Shown: positions 49,201 through 57,066 of the stretch, in pieces
How the letters are laid out: each line of letters opens with the position of its first letter
Position numbering within the stretch: position 1 is the first letter of the stretch
Assembly (NCBI GenBank): GCA_002706365.1
Contig: PALM01000043.1
Location: forward strand, 1 to 59,403
Direction of reading: 5' to 3'
Length of the DNA: 59,403 bases
Source: Flavobacteriales bacterium
Lineage (GTDB): Bacteria; Bacteroidota; Bacteroidia; Flavobacteriales_E; Vicingaceae
Made by a program: the position numbers and the translations under genes
Notes under the pieces: generated by a model
Databases searched by the model: none
Seen by the model: only the letters and a program-made list of their open reading frames with translations
Told to the model about the DNA's origin: nothing

Positions 49201-50562
49201 GCCAGTTAACTTGATTCGAAGGTCTATGGTATCAAGTCTTCTCAGGCTTTTGACCATGGTGTCGGCACATCCAAAATTAGAAGTTGCAATCAATGTATCT
49301 CTAAAAAGACCTTCATTTCGACTTATATGGAACGGATTAACAGTATTGTAGATGTCAATTAGATCGATATTGGTAATGGTGTCTTCTCTGATCAATATTC
49401 TCCAATTGTAATAATCAGCATTGATTGACTGGTTGAGGAATCTAATAGTGTCTGGCAAGTCACAACTAAAAGTATCGCTAAGCGCAAAGTCTGCTATTAC
49501 TCTCTGTACATAGATCTGTTTTGTGATTTGATCTGTACAGCCTGCTCCTAATGACGAGACTAACCTCACATCAAACCATCCTGAGTCTAGAAATACATGT
49601 CGTGGATCCTTTACAAAACTGAAAGGAGAGCCATCATCAAAATCCCAACTAAAACTAGTAGCACCAACAGATAGATTTGTAAAGTCAACCACTTGTCCAA
49701 AGCAAACAGTATCATTTGCAAGTGTAAAATCTGCTTGGGTATTATTGATTTGAACCAGATTTGCCTTGGTAATGGTATCACTACAATTAGGACCAACTAT
49801 GATCAATTGAACGGAATAATTACCCAATGCGGTGTAAGTGTGTGATGGATTGGCCTGAGTAGATCCATTGCCATCACCAAAATCCCACTGATAAGTCAAT
49901 CCACTACCAATTGAATTGTTCACGAAGTTCACATTGAATGGTGTTGCACAACCAATGGGAGTAGACTGGGTTGTGAAGTCAGCTATAGGTGATGCGGTTG
50001 GAGTAATATTTGTCGTGCTTTGTTTTGAGTCTGAACAACCATTCACATCTATAACTTGCAAAGTAGGTTGGTATGGTCCACCTCCTATGTAAGTGTGGGT
50101 GAAATTAGCCTGGCTTGGGCCCTGAGTACCATCATCCAAATCCCAGATGTAAGTCTGAATGGGTCCACCAGCAGGTGTTGAAGTACTAGTGAAACTTACC
50201 GGTAAAGGAGTACAGCCAGTAGCCGGAGTGAAGGTGAAATCTGCAGTGGGCTCTGAGAAAACTCTGATATAAGCCACTTTGGTTTCCGTATCACTATTCG
50301 TTCCATCGCTAACGGTTAGGGATACTGTATATACCCCAACACTATAGTTCTCGAAAGGATTGGTAAGTGTAGAATTGTTGGTATTGCCAAAACTCCAGCT
50401 TCTAGAGGTGATGTTTCCGGTAGATTGATCGGTAAACTGTACACCCAGAGAACCGCAGCCAAATGTGGTGTCGGCAGTGAATTCAGCATTCAATTGACCA
50501 AAGCTTACTAAAGAAAGTAGGCTTAATAAGCCAACCATTAGATACCTACTTGCGTCAATCAT
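46216..50562 (-). CDS. PKD-repeat surface protein, T9SS type B cargo
   Basis: 1448 residues from ATG 50562. Signal peptide (to SFGQ, about 23), then about a dozen PKD-type modules with cores such as WSFGN, WDLDDG, WDFGDGNGS, WDFDDG, WNFGDGSP, WDWRDG, WAFGDGNSS and WDFGDGR, some degenerate. A gliding-motility C-terminal domain follows (last 90) with AFSPNGDGVNDI, YNRFGELVFEG and QGWDGTYNGK. PKD arrays act as stalks or bind polysaccharide and protein. It has no enzyme domain that I can see. Divergent from a PorP/SprF gene, 46 bases away. Confidence 0.92.
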   Translation of the reverse strand: MIDASRYLMVGLLSLLSLVSFGQLNAEFTADTTFGCGSLGVQFTDQSTGNITSRSWSFGNTNNSTLTNPFENYSVGVYTVSLTVSDGTNSDTETKVAYIRVFSEPTADFTFTPATGCTPLPVSFTSTSTPAGGPIQTYIWDLDDGTQGPSQANFTHTYIGGGPYQPTLQVIDVNGCSDSKQSTTNITPTASPIADFTTQSTPIGCATPFNVNFVNNSIGSGLTYQWDFGDGNGSTQANPSHTYTALGNYSVQLIIVGPNCSDTITKANLVQINNTQADFTLANDTVCFGQVVDFTNLSVGATSFSWDFDDGSPFSFVKDPRHVFLDSGWFDVRLVSSLGAGCTDQITKQIYVQRVIADFALSDTFSCDLPDTIRFLNQSINADYYNWRILIREDTITNIDLIDIYNTVNPFHISRNEGLFRDTLIATSNFGCADTMVKSLRRLDTIDLRIKLTGPIGTFDNYGACAPFNISFSDTTYGPGNTFTYFWDFGNGMTFNGRTPPPRLYDTSGDFTIQLRVRNEFGCESIDDAVIRVRDQRDPAFTVSPDTVCFGDTVTIQMTNDSGSVYNFGIFTANFGSSFEEEVNNFGQFTRYLDTGYYSASVKVGLFCDTALVIDSAFYVLGPVSDPIFTGNCLNPDSVNFEARALGYTRFYWNFGDGSPIDSVNLNPVHFYSQDTVYYASLTLFNDTNGCGPKTDTIIIDLQQRLPPVRLPYDKRHCEGDSVRLYFNNTLQYVKSEWYINGNFLAEFEDTTFAYEDLPKGNSEVWLVGTNIFGCKDTVRDFLAISDVQASFIGINNTGCIPIDVQLRDSSTSSLPIIDHYWFFSDLPGDTIADTIVDRRFTFTASIDVRLQVIDENGCKSDTLIKNFIRTTNPIVDFVTNQSRDLCQGDTIQFFNRSTGIQLTSIWDWRDGQLDTNNNSFVTHQYDSAGSFNVRLIVEDATGCRDTLERYTVNVERKPVAAFTADTTQASCYPFAVNFTDTSSGNVNQWIWDLGRADSIIVQNPFRNFLQPGDYDITLIVFTPNGCSDTLTKQDYIQITGPTADFDISPDTACLNEPVNFTINSTNGVGSFRWAFGDGNSSTNDPATHIYTDTVGLIQPSLIIRDIAGNCEVFLRDTVTILDVLADFEVSDTIGCQPFSPTITNNMIGADNFSWDFGDGRTSNDQVPDLTYDQDGQFTLTLNVSNNNGCTDQYSVDITVLPSPTAVINGDNYLCAGDSLNLSGSGGTIVGWFTADTLFSLANNIAFSPDSSTSISLIVENIFNCTDTAILDVLVQQEPTYVPLEDTTIIIGEELFPNVSSGAGFSYSWTPERGLSCTDCPDPRMQPFTTTEYILTISDSLGCFSITDTILVEVVEEFTLDVPQAFSPNGDGVNDIIYVKGWGLKELIAFKIYNRFGELVFEGTEFDQGWDGTYNGKDQMVETYVYTVEAETYAGEVLTKKGNITLIR

Positions 50563-50608
50563 ATAATGTGTAATCTTGGCGAGCCGTAAAACTATTATTT
50601 TTAGGCAG

Positions 50609-51631
50609 ATGAAAGGCAACTTATATGGACTGTTTCTCTCGACTCTACTCTTTGTAGTCCATATTCTCCCTGCACAAGACGTACATTTCTCCCAAAGGTT
50701 GGCTCTGAATAATCAAAGAAATCCAGTTTTGCGAGGCGATTTTGAGGGAAGTTGGAGAGCTGCAACTGTCTATCGCTCGCAATGGCAGGCTATAGGTGTA
50801 CCTTTTGAAAGTTCAGGCTTATGGTTTACCAAGCGCATTTTAACATCAAATCAGGGACTTGACTTTTTAGCAGGAATAGGATATCAGCACGACCAAAGTG
50901 GGGATTCAAAGCTAACCGGCGACTACCTACAATTGCATTTCGGAGGATTTAAGAAAATTGACAATCACAAGTTTGGTCTGGGTATGCAGACGGGTTTGGT
51001 TCAAAAGACCTTTGATCCAAACGGGCTTACATTCCCCTCTCAATACGATAGATCAATTGGGCTTTTCAACGAGCAATTGAACAATGGTGAAGGGACTTTT
51101 GGAGATGCATTCTCATACTTTGATCTAGGATTAGGGGTGAGCTGGGAAATGGAAGTCAGCAAAAAGCTATCAGTTTCAGCCGCATTAAGCTCAAATCATT
51201 TGCTAGAGCCTGTTGAAGGCTTCTTTGCAGAGGGACAAAGAAGGGAACGCACATATGAAAGTCAGTTAGGAGCCAAGATAAGAGCAGAGAACGATTGGAT
51301 ATATCAACCTTATTTCACCTACTATTACAGTCAGGGTGCATCGGAAGGCTTAATAGGTTCTTCTGTTACTTTACCATTGGAATACAAAGAACTCATCAGT
51401 GGAGTAAGTCCTTTCATCTTCTTTAGAACTGCCCCTTCAAGGAATACAGATGCTTTGATCATAGGGTCCACTGTTGATTTGAAGAACTTTCAATTTGGGA
51501 TTTCCTATGATTTCAATATATCCGATCTTGAGTTGGCTTCCAATTACAGAGGAGGATTTGAATTAACCCTTGTGTATACCGCACCATATCCTAAAGCACA
51601 AAAAATACGCATACCCTGTGTCCGCTATTAA
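50609..51631 (+). CDS. PorP/SprF family outer-membrane protein
   Basis: 340 residues from ATG 50609 (an upstream start at 50576 would precede the signal peptide). Signal peptide ending LPAQ, then DVHFSQRLALNNQRNPVLRG, the family opening, and a predicted barrel. Second PorP/SprF of the window; likely partner for the divergent PKD protein. The next gene begins inside its last codons. Confidence 0.92.
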   Translation: MKGNLYGLFLSTLLFVVHILPAQDVHFSQRLALNNQRNPVLRGDFEGSWRAATVYRSQWQAIGVPFESSGLWFTKRILTSNQGLDFLAGIGYQHDQSGDSKLTGDYLQLHFGGFKKIDNHKFGLGMQTGLVQKTFDPNGLTFPSQYDRSIGLFNEQLNNGEGTFGDAFSYFDLGLGVSWEMEVSKKLSVSAALSSNHLLEPVEGFFAEGQRRERTYESQLGAKIRAENDWIYQPYFTYYYSQGASEGLIGSSVTLPLEYKELISGVSPFIFFRTAPSRNTDALIIGSTVDLKNFQFGISYDFNISDLELASNYRGGFELTLVYTAPYPKAQKIRIPCVRY

Positions 51632-53618
51632 GAAGTATATCATAATCGCCCTAATCCTGATTCCTCTTGGAAGTCTTTTCGGACAAGAGTTGGACAACTA
51701 TTCCAATTCAAATTTGAAGTATTTGGCAAGCGATGCAGAGAATAGAAGAGACTTTCTATCGGCAGCGATTTATTATGAAGAATTGAATCGGCGAAAGCCC
51801 AAAAACGACAACTTCAAGTATCAATTGGCAAGGAATTATCATTTGAGCTCACAGTTTGATAAGGCAGCTAAACTTTATGAAGCATTGGAGCAAAGTGGTG
51901 CAGATAAATATCCATTGTTAGGGTTTTACTTGGGCAGGATAAAAATCATGCAAGGCAAATGCAATGAGGCAATTGAGATTCTAGAGCAGTTCAGCAAAGA
52001 TTATAGGGGAGAGAAAGATGATCGAAAATATCGCCGCATGTCTAAATTTTCAATTGAAGGATGTGAAAGCTTAAAGGAGAGTAGTAAAAATCGATTTGTG
52101 GTAGATCCACTAGATACTGAGATCAATGGGGCCAATATGGAAGGTGCTCCTCTTTTTGAGTCTGAGGATAGGATCATCTATAACAGTTTATTCGTACCTG
52201 CTGGAAAAGCTTATGATACTGAGGTAGCAGAATTGCCTACTCCCCAGTATTATACCGCTAGTAAGAGTGATGGAGACTGGGAGAAGGAAGGAGAATGGAA
52301 GCAAGTAGAATTGGGTGGAGGATATTATGCAGTGAGTGCAGCTTTCAATTTGGAGCGCAATCGACTTTATATAAGTGGTTGTAAGAATTTACACACTTCC
52401 GAACAGAATTGTGATATCTTCAAAGTAGAGCTAAAAAATGGCAAATGGGGCTCAGCTGAACGAATAGCCGAAGGGATTAGTACAGATGCTCAAGAGCGGC
52501 ATCCTGCTGTAGGTATCGACGATAAAGGAAGGGAAACGCTCTATTTTGCTTCAGATCGCGAAGATGGTAAAGGCGGTTTTGATATTTGGTATTCTACCTA
52601 TTATGAAAAGAAAGACGAGTATCGAGAGCCTCGAAATTCAGGTTCCAAGATCAACTCTGTTGGAGATGAGCTCACGCCCTATATAGATTCTGAAAGTGGG
52701 GAATTCTATTTCAGTTCAGATGGCCATCCCGGTTATGGAGGCTTAGATATCTTCCGATCTGTTGGTGCGCGCAGTAAGTGGAAAGAACCTGAGAATATTG
52801 GCTCAGAGATCAATAGTCCGATGGATGAGCTCTATTACGTTCTTGCTCCTAGCGGACAATCGGGCTTGTTTGTGAGTAATAGACTTTACGATAACAAATC
52901 TCAACCTTGCTGTGATGATCTATTCTATTTTATTGATCCAGACCTGGTGAAATTGATGTATGTAGGCCAGGTTAAGAACGAAGATGGAGAGCCTCTGGCA
53001 AATTCGGTGATCTCTATTTATGAATCGGACGATAGCACTAGTGAGTCTTATTTGAGAAAAAGGGTGGTTACCGATGATGAAGGGAATTACAGATTTAGAT
53101 TAGAGCCGGATAAGCATTATTTGATCAATGCGGCTAGTGATGGCTATTTTGTTGATGAGAAAAGGATATCTACGGAAAGGAAGGTTGCATCGGAAGAGTA
53201 TAAAGTCGACATGACGCTAAGTAAAATGGATGAAGGTCCAATTTTGTTGGGGAATGTCTACTATGAATTCAATAGTGCTGAACTTACTGAAGAATCAAAG
53301 CAAACATTGGATACCACCTTCTATCAGCTGATGGTTCACAATCCGGAGATCGTTGTTGAGGTGAGTTCACACACAGACTCTAAAGGACAGTCGAATTACA
53401 ATCAATCTCTTTCTCAGCGCAGGGCTGAGGCGGTGATCAATTATTTGATCAAGAAAGGCATTGATCGATCTCGATTAAAGGCGAAGGGTTATGGAGAAAC
53501 TAAGCCTATTGCTCCGAATAAGAATCCAGATGGTACAGATAATCCTGAAGGTAGAGCGAAGAACCGTAGAACGGAATTTCAGGTTATTGGGAAGATGGAA
53601 GTTGAGGAGGAAGATTAA
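51618..53618 (+). CDS. PorE-like OmpA-family protein (TPR, propeller, CRD, OmpA)
   Basis: 666 residues from GTG 51618, which overlaps the previous stop by 14 bases and gives a good signal peptide (SAIKKYIIIALILIPLGSLF); a TTG 48 bases upstream does not, and there is no ATG. Layout: TPR-like helices (about 25-150), a PD40/WD40-like propeller (160-445) with ISGCKN, YFASDREDGKGGFD and YFSSDGHPGYGGLD, a carboxypeptidase-regulatory-like domain (about 450-530) and an OmpA peptidoglycan-binding domain (545-650) with YYEFNSAELT and HTDSKGQSNYNQSLSQRRAEAV. This is the domain order of PorE, a T9SS component linking complex and cell wall. Whether it is the core PorE or a paralogue tied to this PorP is open. 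Confidence 0.87.
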   Translation: MSAIKKYIIIALILIPLGSLFGQELDNYSNSNLKYLASDAENRRDFLSAAIYYEELNRRKPKNDNFKYQLARNYHLSSQFDKAAKLYEALEQSGADKYPLLGFYLGRIKIMQGKCNEAIEILEQFSKDYRGEKDDRKYRRMSKFSIEGCESLKESSKNRFVVDPLDTEINGANMEGAPLFESEDRIIYNSLFVPAGKAYDTEVAELPTPQYYTASKSDGDWEKEGEWKQVELGGGYYAVSAAFNLERNRLYISGCKNLHTSEQNCDIFKVELKNGKWGSAERIAEGISTDAQERHPAVGIDDKGRETLYFASDREDGKGGFDIWYSTYYEKKDEYREPRNSGSKINSVGDELTPYIDSESGEFYFSSDGHPGYGGLDIFRSVGARSKWKEPENIGSEINSPMDELYYVLAPSGQSGLFVSNRLYDNKSQPCCDDLFYFIDPDLVKLMYVGQVKNEDGEPLANSVISIYESDDSTSESYLRKRVVTDDEGNYRFRLEPDKHYLINAASDGYFVDEKRISTERKVASEEYKVDMTLSKMDEGPILLGNVYYEFNSAELTEESKQTLDTTFYQLMVHNPEIVVEVSSHTDSKGQSNYNQSLSQRRAEAVINYLIKKGIDRSRLKAKGYGETKPIAPNKNPDGTDNPEGRAKNRRTEFQVIGKMEVEEED

Positions 53619-53867
53619 GTCTAATTACGAATTACGAATTTGGAATTACGAATGGCTTCGGATTAAGAATCTAGATTAGCAGAGTACAGAGTACTTAGGA
53701 TACTTAGAGTACTTAGAGTGAGGTTGAAGTTCAGAGTACTTGAAATACTTGAAGTGAAAGTTATGGTATGGAGTATAGATTAAATCTGCGCTAATCAGCG
53801 AGATCTGCGGGAGAGAATATTAATTTCATTCAACAATAACATTTGTGACTCAGCTGTATATTAAACT
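53619..53867. repeat. Convergent gap built of three short-word arrays
   Basis: No gene. ATTACGA, ATTACGA, ATTTGGA, ATTACGA run in 7-bp phase at 53624-53651. TACTTAG occurs at 53692, 53701 and 53710 and TACTTGA at 53737 and 53746 (9-bp steps). ATCTGCG, ATCAGCG, ATCTGCG occur at 53784, 53794 and 53803 (steps 10 and 9), the same design as at 56398-56423. Confidence 0.88.
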
Positions 53868-54680
53868 TTATATTACAGCTTTCCTTACTCTAACTAATTT
53901 CTCCAACAAACCATCCAAATTCTCCAAATCCAGCATATTCGCTGCATCTGACTTGGCATTGGCTATGTCGTCGTGGGTTTCTAGGAAGATACCATCTGCA
54001 CCTACGGCAATTGCAGCTTTGGCGATGGTTTCTATAAGTTGAGGTTTACCACCCGTAACTCCACTACCTTGATTGGGCTGTTGAAGCGAATGGGTTACGT
54101 CCATCACCACCGGCTTGCCGAATTCTCTCATTTCCGGAATGCCTCTAAAATCAACTACCAAGTCTTGATATCCAAAAGTAGTTCCTCTTTCGGTCAGCCA
54201 TACCTTTTCATTTCCCGACTCAACTACCTTGTCGATAGCGAACTTCATTGCGTTGGCAGAGAGGAATTGTCCCTTTTTGATGTTCACCACTTTATTGCTC
54301 TTTGCAGCTGCAACAAGCAGATCTGTTTGTCGGCAGAGGAAAGCTGGAATCTGCAGCACATCCACATATTCAGCAGCCATAGCAGCTTCTTCTGCAGTAT
54401 GAATATCTGTGAGTACAGGAAGATCGAATTCGCGGCCAACTTCAGCTAAGATCTTTAATGCTTTTTCATCGCCAATTCCAGTAAATGAATCCAATCTAGA
54501 TCGGTTTGCCTTGCGATAAGAGCCTTTGAAGATGTAAGGGATCTTATGTTTCTCAGTGATGGTCTTCACCTTTTCTCCAATCCTTAAAGCCATATCGCGA
54601 CCTTCAATGGCGCACGGACCGGCAATAAGGAAGAAATTATCTGAATCGAGCTGTTTGATCTTTGGGACTTGATTGAGCAT
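53868..54680 (-). CDS. kdsA: 3-deoxy-8-phosphooctulonate synthase
   Basis: 270 residues from ATG 54680. Condenses arabinose 5-phosphate and phosphoenolpyruvate to KDO 8-phosphate for lipopolysaccharide. Motifs: FLIAGPCAIEG, FKGSYRKANRS, LQIPAFLCRQTDLL, NIKKGQFLS, ERGTTFGYQDLVVDFR, DVTHSLQQPNQ and GIFLETHDD. Cys in PAFLCRQ-type positions and the metal-site layout cannot settle the metal class. An exact TATCTTTG -7 box lies 15 bases upstream. Confidence 0.96.
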   Translation of the reverse strand: MLNQVPKIKQLDSDNFFLIAGPCAIEGRDMALRIGEKVKTITEKHKIPYIFKGSYRKANRSRLDSFTGIGDEKALKILAEVGREFDLPVLTDIHTAEEAAMAAEYVDVLQIPAFLCRQTDLLVAAAKSNKVVNIKKGQFLSANAMKFAIDKVVESGNEKVWLTERGTTFGYQDLVVDFRGIPEMREFGKPVVMDVTHSLQQPNQGSGVTGGKPQLIETIAKAAIAVGADGIFLETHDDIANAKSDAANMLDLENLDGLLEKLVRVRKAVI

Positions 54681-54695
54681 TCGGAGAATTTTTTG

Positions 54696-54703
54696 CAAAG
54701 ATA
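54696..54703 (-). promoter_or_regulatory. -7 box of kdsA
   Basis: The minus strand reads TATCTTTG, an exact match. A ten-unit heptamer array lies 10 bases upstream of it and takes the -33 place. Confidence 0.65.
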
Positions 54704-54713
54704 AGTTTTTAGA

Positions 54714-54783
54714 AAATCGGAAATCGGAAATCTAAAATCGGAGATTTTAAATATGAGATATGAAATATGAAATAAGAAAGTAG
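54714..54783. repeat. Ten in-phase heptamers upstream of kdsA
   Basis: On the + strand: AAATCGG x2, AAATCTA, AAATCGG, AGATTTT, AAATATG, AGATATG, AAATATG, AAATAAG, AAAGTAG, with no break in 7-bp phase over 70 bases. Read toward kdsA the units are CCGATTT, CATATTT and so on, like those before rpsU. Confidence 0.93.
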
Positions 54784-54818
54784 ATTTGAATTCAAAATGC
54801 CGCCGTGGCTTCGCTGTG

Positions 54819-54838
54819 CCTGCCTGCCGGCAGGCAGG
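54819..54838. repeat. 20-bp perfect palindrome CCTGCCTGCC/GGCAGGCAGG
   Basis: Self-complementary over all 20 bases and much richer in G+C than its surroundings, in the gap between kdsA and the TPR gene. The shorter form TTGCCTGCCG occurs near 56480. It could be a terminator stem on either strand or a mobile palindrome. Confidence 0.85.
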
Positions 54839-54873
54839 TCGCCGTGGTTAAGGCGGATGGCTCTTTAGAATAC

Positions 54874-55737
54874 TTAAAGCGACTCTAAATTCTCAATCTG
54901 TAGTTCAATCTCTTCAAGAAATACCTTATCCACAGGATGGCTATATCCATCTCTCATCCTTTTTCCAGAGGTATAGAGTTCTTTGGCCTTGATGAATTCA
55001 TTCAAAGCCTTTTCTTTTTCAGCAAGGCCTCTTTGATAATCTGATCGAACCATCGACATTCGATAGTAGTTCATTCCAAGATAATAGTGAACTTCAGCCA
55101 TATCGTTTTCATTGATCTGCTTCTCCAAAGCTTCAATCGAGCGCTCAAATTCCCCAACTTCCAAATACAATGATCCTAGATGCAAATAGTCGTATAGTCC
55201 GGCAAAATGTTTTTCATTCCCGATCTGTTCTTCGATCAATTTGATGGCTTTTTCTTTTTCTCCTATAGATCGATAGCAAATGGCCATAGCAATTTTCAAA
55301 TGGTACTCTCCTGTAACGGAATAACCGATGTCGTAATCTACTAGTTTATCTAGCTCTTCAAGATCGGCGATTGCGCCTTCATAATCGCGGAAGAACTGAA
55401 ATCTGCACCATCCTCTGTAACCCAGCATATTTTCTGGATCATATTGAACTGCTTTGTCCATGAGCTCTTTCCATCGAATGAAATCGCCACTCTTCAAATA
55501 GGCAACAGATTTTGCCCTGTAAGCCCAAGCGAAAGTAGAGTCTATCTCTAGGACTTCATCCAGCTTCTCTTGAAACTCCTTACTGAATTGATAATGTCCA
55601 GCTAGCTCTGAGCATTTTTCACAAGCTTCGTATTTTTTCATATCGCCTTCATTCTTGTAGACAAGACAGTTTGGCTGAGCAGTTGCAGCAAGAGTTGTGA
55701 GCAAGAGCAAGAGAAGGGTGGTGATGATATTTTTCAT
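54874..55737 (-). CDS. Secreted TPR-repeat protein
   Basis: 287 residues: signal peptide (1-20, ending TAQ), then helical repeats over the whole length, for example FAWAYRAKSVAYLKSGDFIRWKE-type and HYYLGMNYYRMSMV-type helices, typical of tetratricopeptide repeats. Two cysteines in ACEKC may form a disulphide or metal site. No specific function is evident. Its ATG overlaps the stop of the upstream lipoprotein gene by 4 bases, so the two are co-translated. Confidence 0.85.
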   Translation of the reverse strand: MKNIITTLLLLLLTTLAATAQPNCLVYKNEGDMKKYEACEKCSELAGHYQFSKEFQEKLDEVLEIDSTFAWAYRAKSVAYLKSGDFIRWKELMDKAVQYDPENMLGYRGWCRFQFFRDYEGAIADLEELDKLVDYDIGYSVTGEYHLKIAMAICYRSIGEKEKAIKLIEEQIGNEKHFAGLYDYLHLGSLYLEVGEFERSIEALEKQINENDMAEVHYYLGMNYYRMSMVRSDYQRGLAEKEKALNEFIKAKELYTSGKRMRDGYSHPVDKVFLEEIELQIENLESL

Positions 55738-56252
55738 GGCAAGATCTCCTGTATTTGTCCGTCCTTCAATTTAAAGGTCAGGTAGTAATAGTAATCGATA
55801 GGGTTTTCGTCTTTATATTGAATAGGCCAGCTTTCTATGCTTTTGGTGATCTCGAATAAGCTTGAACTGATCTCTTCATCAAAATCAAATGCTTTATAGT
55901 TCTGATCAGCTTCTAGGAGTCGGTACCTACCGGCTTTTCCTTCACAATTGACAATGAACCTGACCCTGAGCCAGCCACTTTGTCCTTCTAAAGTATCTAA
56001 TTGAAACTCTTCTTTAAACAATCGCTCGATCTTTGGTTTTTCACCCAGGTATTGTGGTCCATTACTTAAATTGAAATACTGGAATTCACCATTTTCTCCA
56101 TTGCAGACTTTGAAGTTTGGATCGTCTAGTTTATCGTTTTGCTCTATGTCGCCCACCCAGCGCAAATACTTGTCTTTTTTGGGAGCTTCATCACAGGAAT
56201 AGAGCCAAATGCATGACAGCAGAATAATGACTAGGACAATTAAATTTTTCAT
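55734..56252 (-). CDS. Hypothetical lipoprotein, perhaps TonB-C-like
   Basis: 172 residues. Lipoprotein signal ending LYSC, a charged segment, then GWLRVRFIVNCEGKAGRYRL and a C-terminal YYYYLTFKLKDGQIQ. The middle stretch recalls the C-terminal domain of TonB-like energy transducers often seen in small Bacteroidota lipoproteins, but the match is weak. Coupled to the TPR gene; the two products may act together at the envelope. Confidence 0.75.
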   Translation of the reverse strand: MKNLIVLVIILLSCIWLYSCDEAPKKDKYLRWVGDIEQNDKLDDPNFKVCNGENGEFQYFNLSNGPQYLGEKPKIERLFKEEFQLDTLEGQSGWLRVRFIVNCEGKAGRYRLLEADQNYKAFDFDEEISSSLFEITKSIESWPIQYKDENPIDYYYYLTFKLKDGQIQEILP

Positions 56253-56571
56253 CGGCTTGATTTATTCTCCGAAGTACTGAAAAAGTCTTAAGTCGCTCTG
56301 TTAAAGGATGTTATTTAATGTGAGTAAGTGTGAAGAATGGTGTTTGGATGAATGAGTAAGGAGTAAGGAGTAAGGAGTAAGGAGTAAGGAGAAATGAATC
56401 TGCGAGAATCTGCGTGATCTGCGGGAAAGAAATAAGAGTACAGGTTATAAGATTACACAGTTCAGATTCAAGCCTAAACTTGCCTGCCGTATGAGGGACC
56501 AAGGATCGAAGACGAAGACGGGATACATTACTTAAAAGCTTTCTAAGCTCTAAGCTCTAAGCTCTAAAATC
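56253..56571. repeat. 319-bp gap of word arrays, no gene
   Basis: GAGTAAG occurs five times exactly at 56354-56388. ATCTGCG occurs at 56398, 56408 and 56417 (steps 10 and 9). TTCTAAG, CTCTAAG, CTCTAAG, CTCTAAA, ATCTTAA are in phase at 56541-56575 and run into the stop codon of the next minus-strand gene. Between them, about 56480-56525, is a less AT-rich stretch with TTGCCTGCCG. I see no RNA gene here. Confidence 0.9.
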
Positions 56572-57021
56572 TTAAGAATCAATAGCTTCTGCAACTTCTT
56601 TCAATTTCGGAAGCACCATTTCCCATCCATTTTTGGAGTCATTGTAGCGTTTTTCTCCTTCGGCAGCAGTTTCAAATCCGTATTGCTCAATCTCTAGACT
56701 GCATTCATTCTCTCCAATTGCTTCAATTCTGTAGAGCACATGAATATGATTCTCATCTGTTGGAGGATAAGAGGCTCCTTTAGGATAAAGACTATGTTCG
56801 AGGATTTTTCCTTCCTCTATCCTTTCAATAACACCACTCACCATATCTATTCGCTTTCCATCTTGCAACATGAAATAGAGAATGGGGTCGCCAACTTTCC
56901 AATTGCATTCCAATGATGAGCCGAACATATATTGCTGCACAAACTCACTTTCAGTCAATGTCTTCCACAGGCTTTTTGCACTGCAGGAGATGTTTATCTT
57001 CGTCTTGAATTTCTTTCCCAT
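56572..57021 (-). CDS. SRPBCC (AHSA1/START-like) domain protein
   Basis: 149 residues from ATG 57021. Begins GKKFKTKINISCSAKSLWKTL and has the AHSA1-like pattern of a helix-grip fold with a hydrophobic cavity (LIYF-type core strands, WKVGDPILYFM, EHSLYPKG, GWEMVLPKLKEV). Members bind lipids or small molecules or stimulate Hsp90; the ligand is unknown. Divergent from the DUF2461 gene, 45 bases away. Confidence 0.85.
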   Translation of the reverse strand: MGKKFKTKINISCSAKSLWKTLTESEFVQQYMFGSSLECNWKVGDPILYFMLQDGKRIDMVSGVIERIEEGKILEHSLYPKGASYPPTDENHIHVLYRIEAIGENECSLEIEQYGFETAAEGEKRYNDSKNGWEMVLPKLKEVAEAIDS

Positions 57022-57066
57022 TTTTATAGATACAATAGAACTTAAAGAAACGAAAAGCAATTTGCG

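Noticed and set aside
51627-51629. ATT as start of the PorE-like gene
   Set aside because: It gives a good signal peptide and overlaps the upstream stop, but GTG 51618 does as well and is a more usual start codon.
54681-54698. Upstream TTG start of kdsA
   Set aside because: It lies at the predicted transcription start; ATG 54680 gives the usual family N-terminus.
56311-56502. 63-residue minus-strand frame with LLTPYS repeats
   Set aside because: It is the translation of the GAGTAAG array, not a protein.
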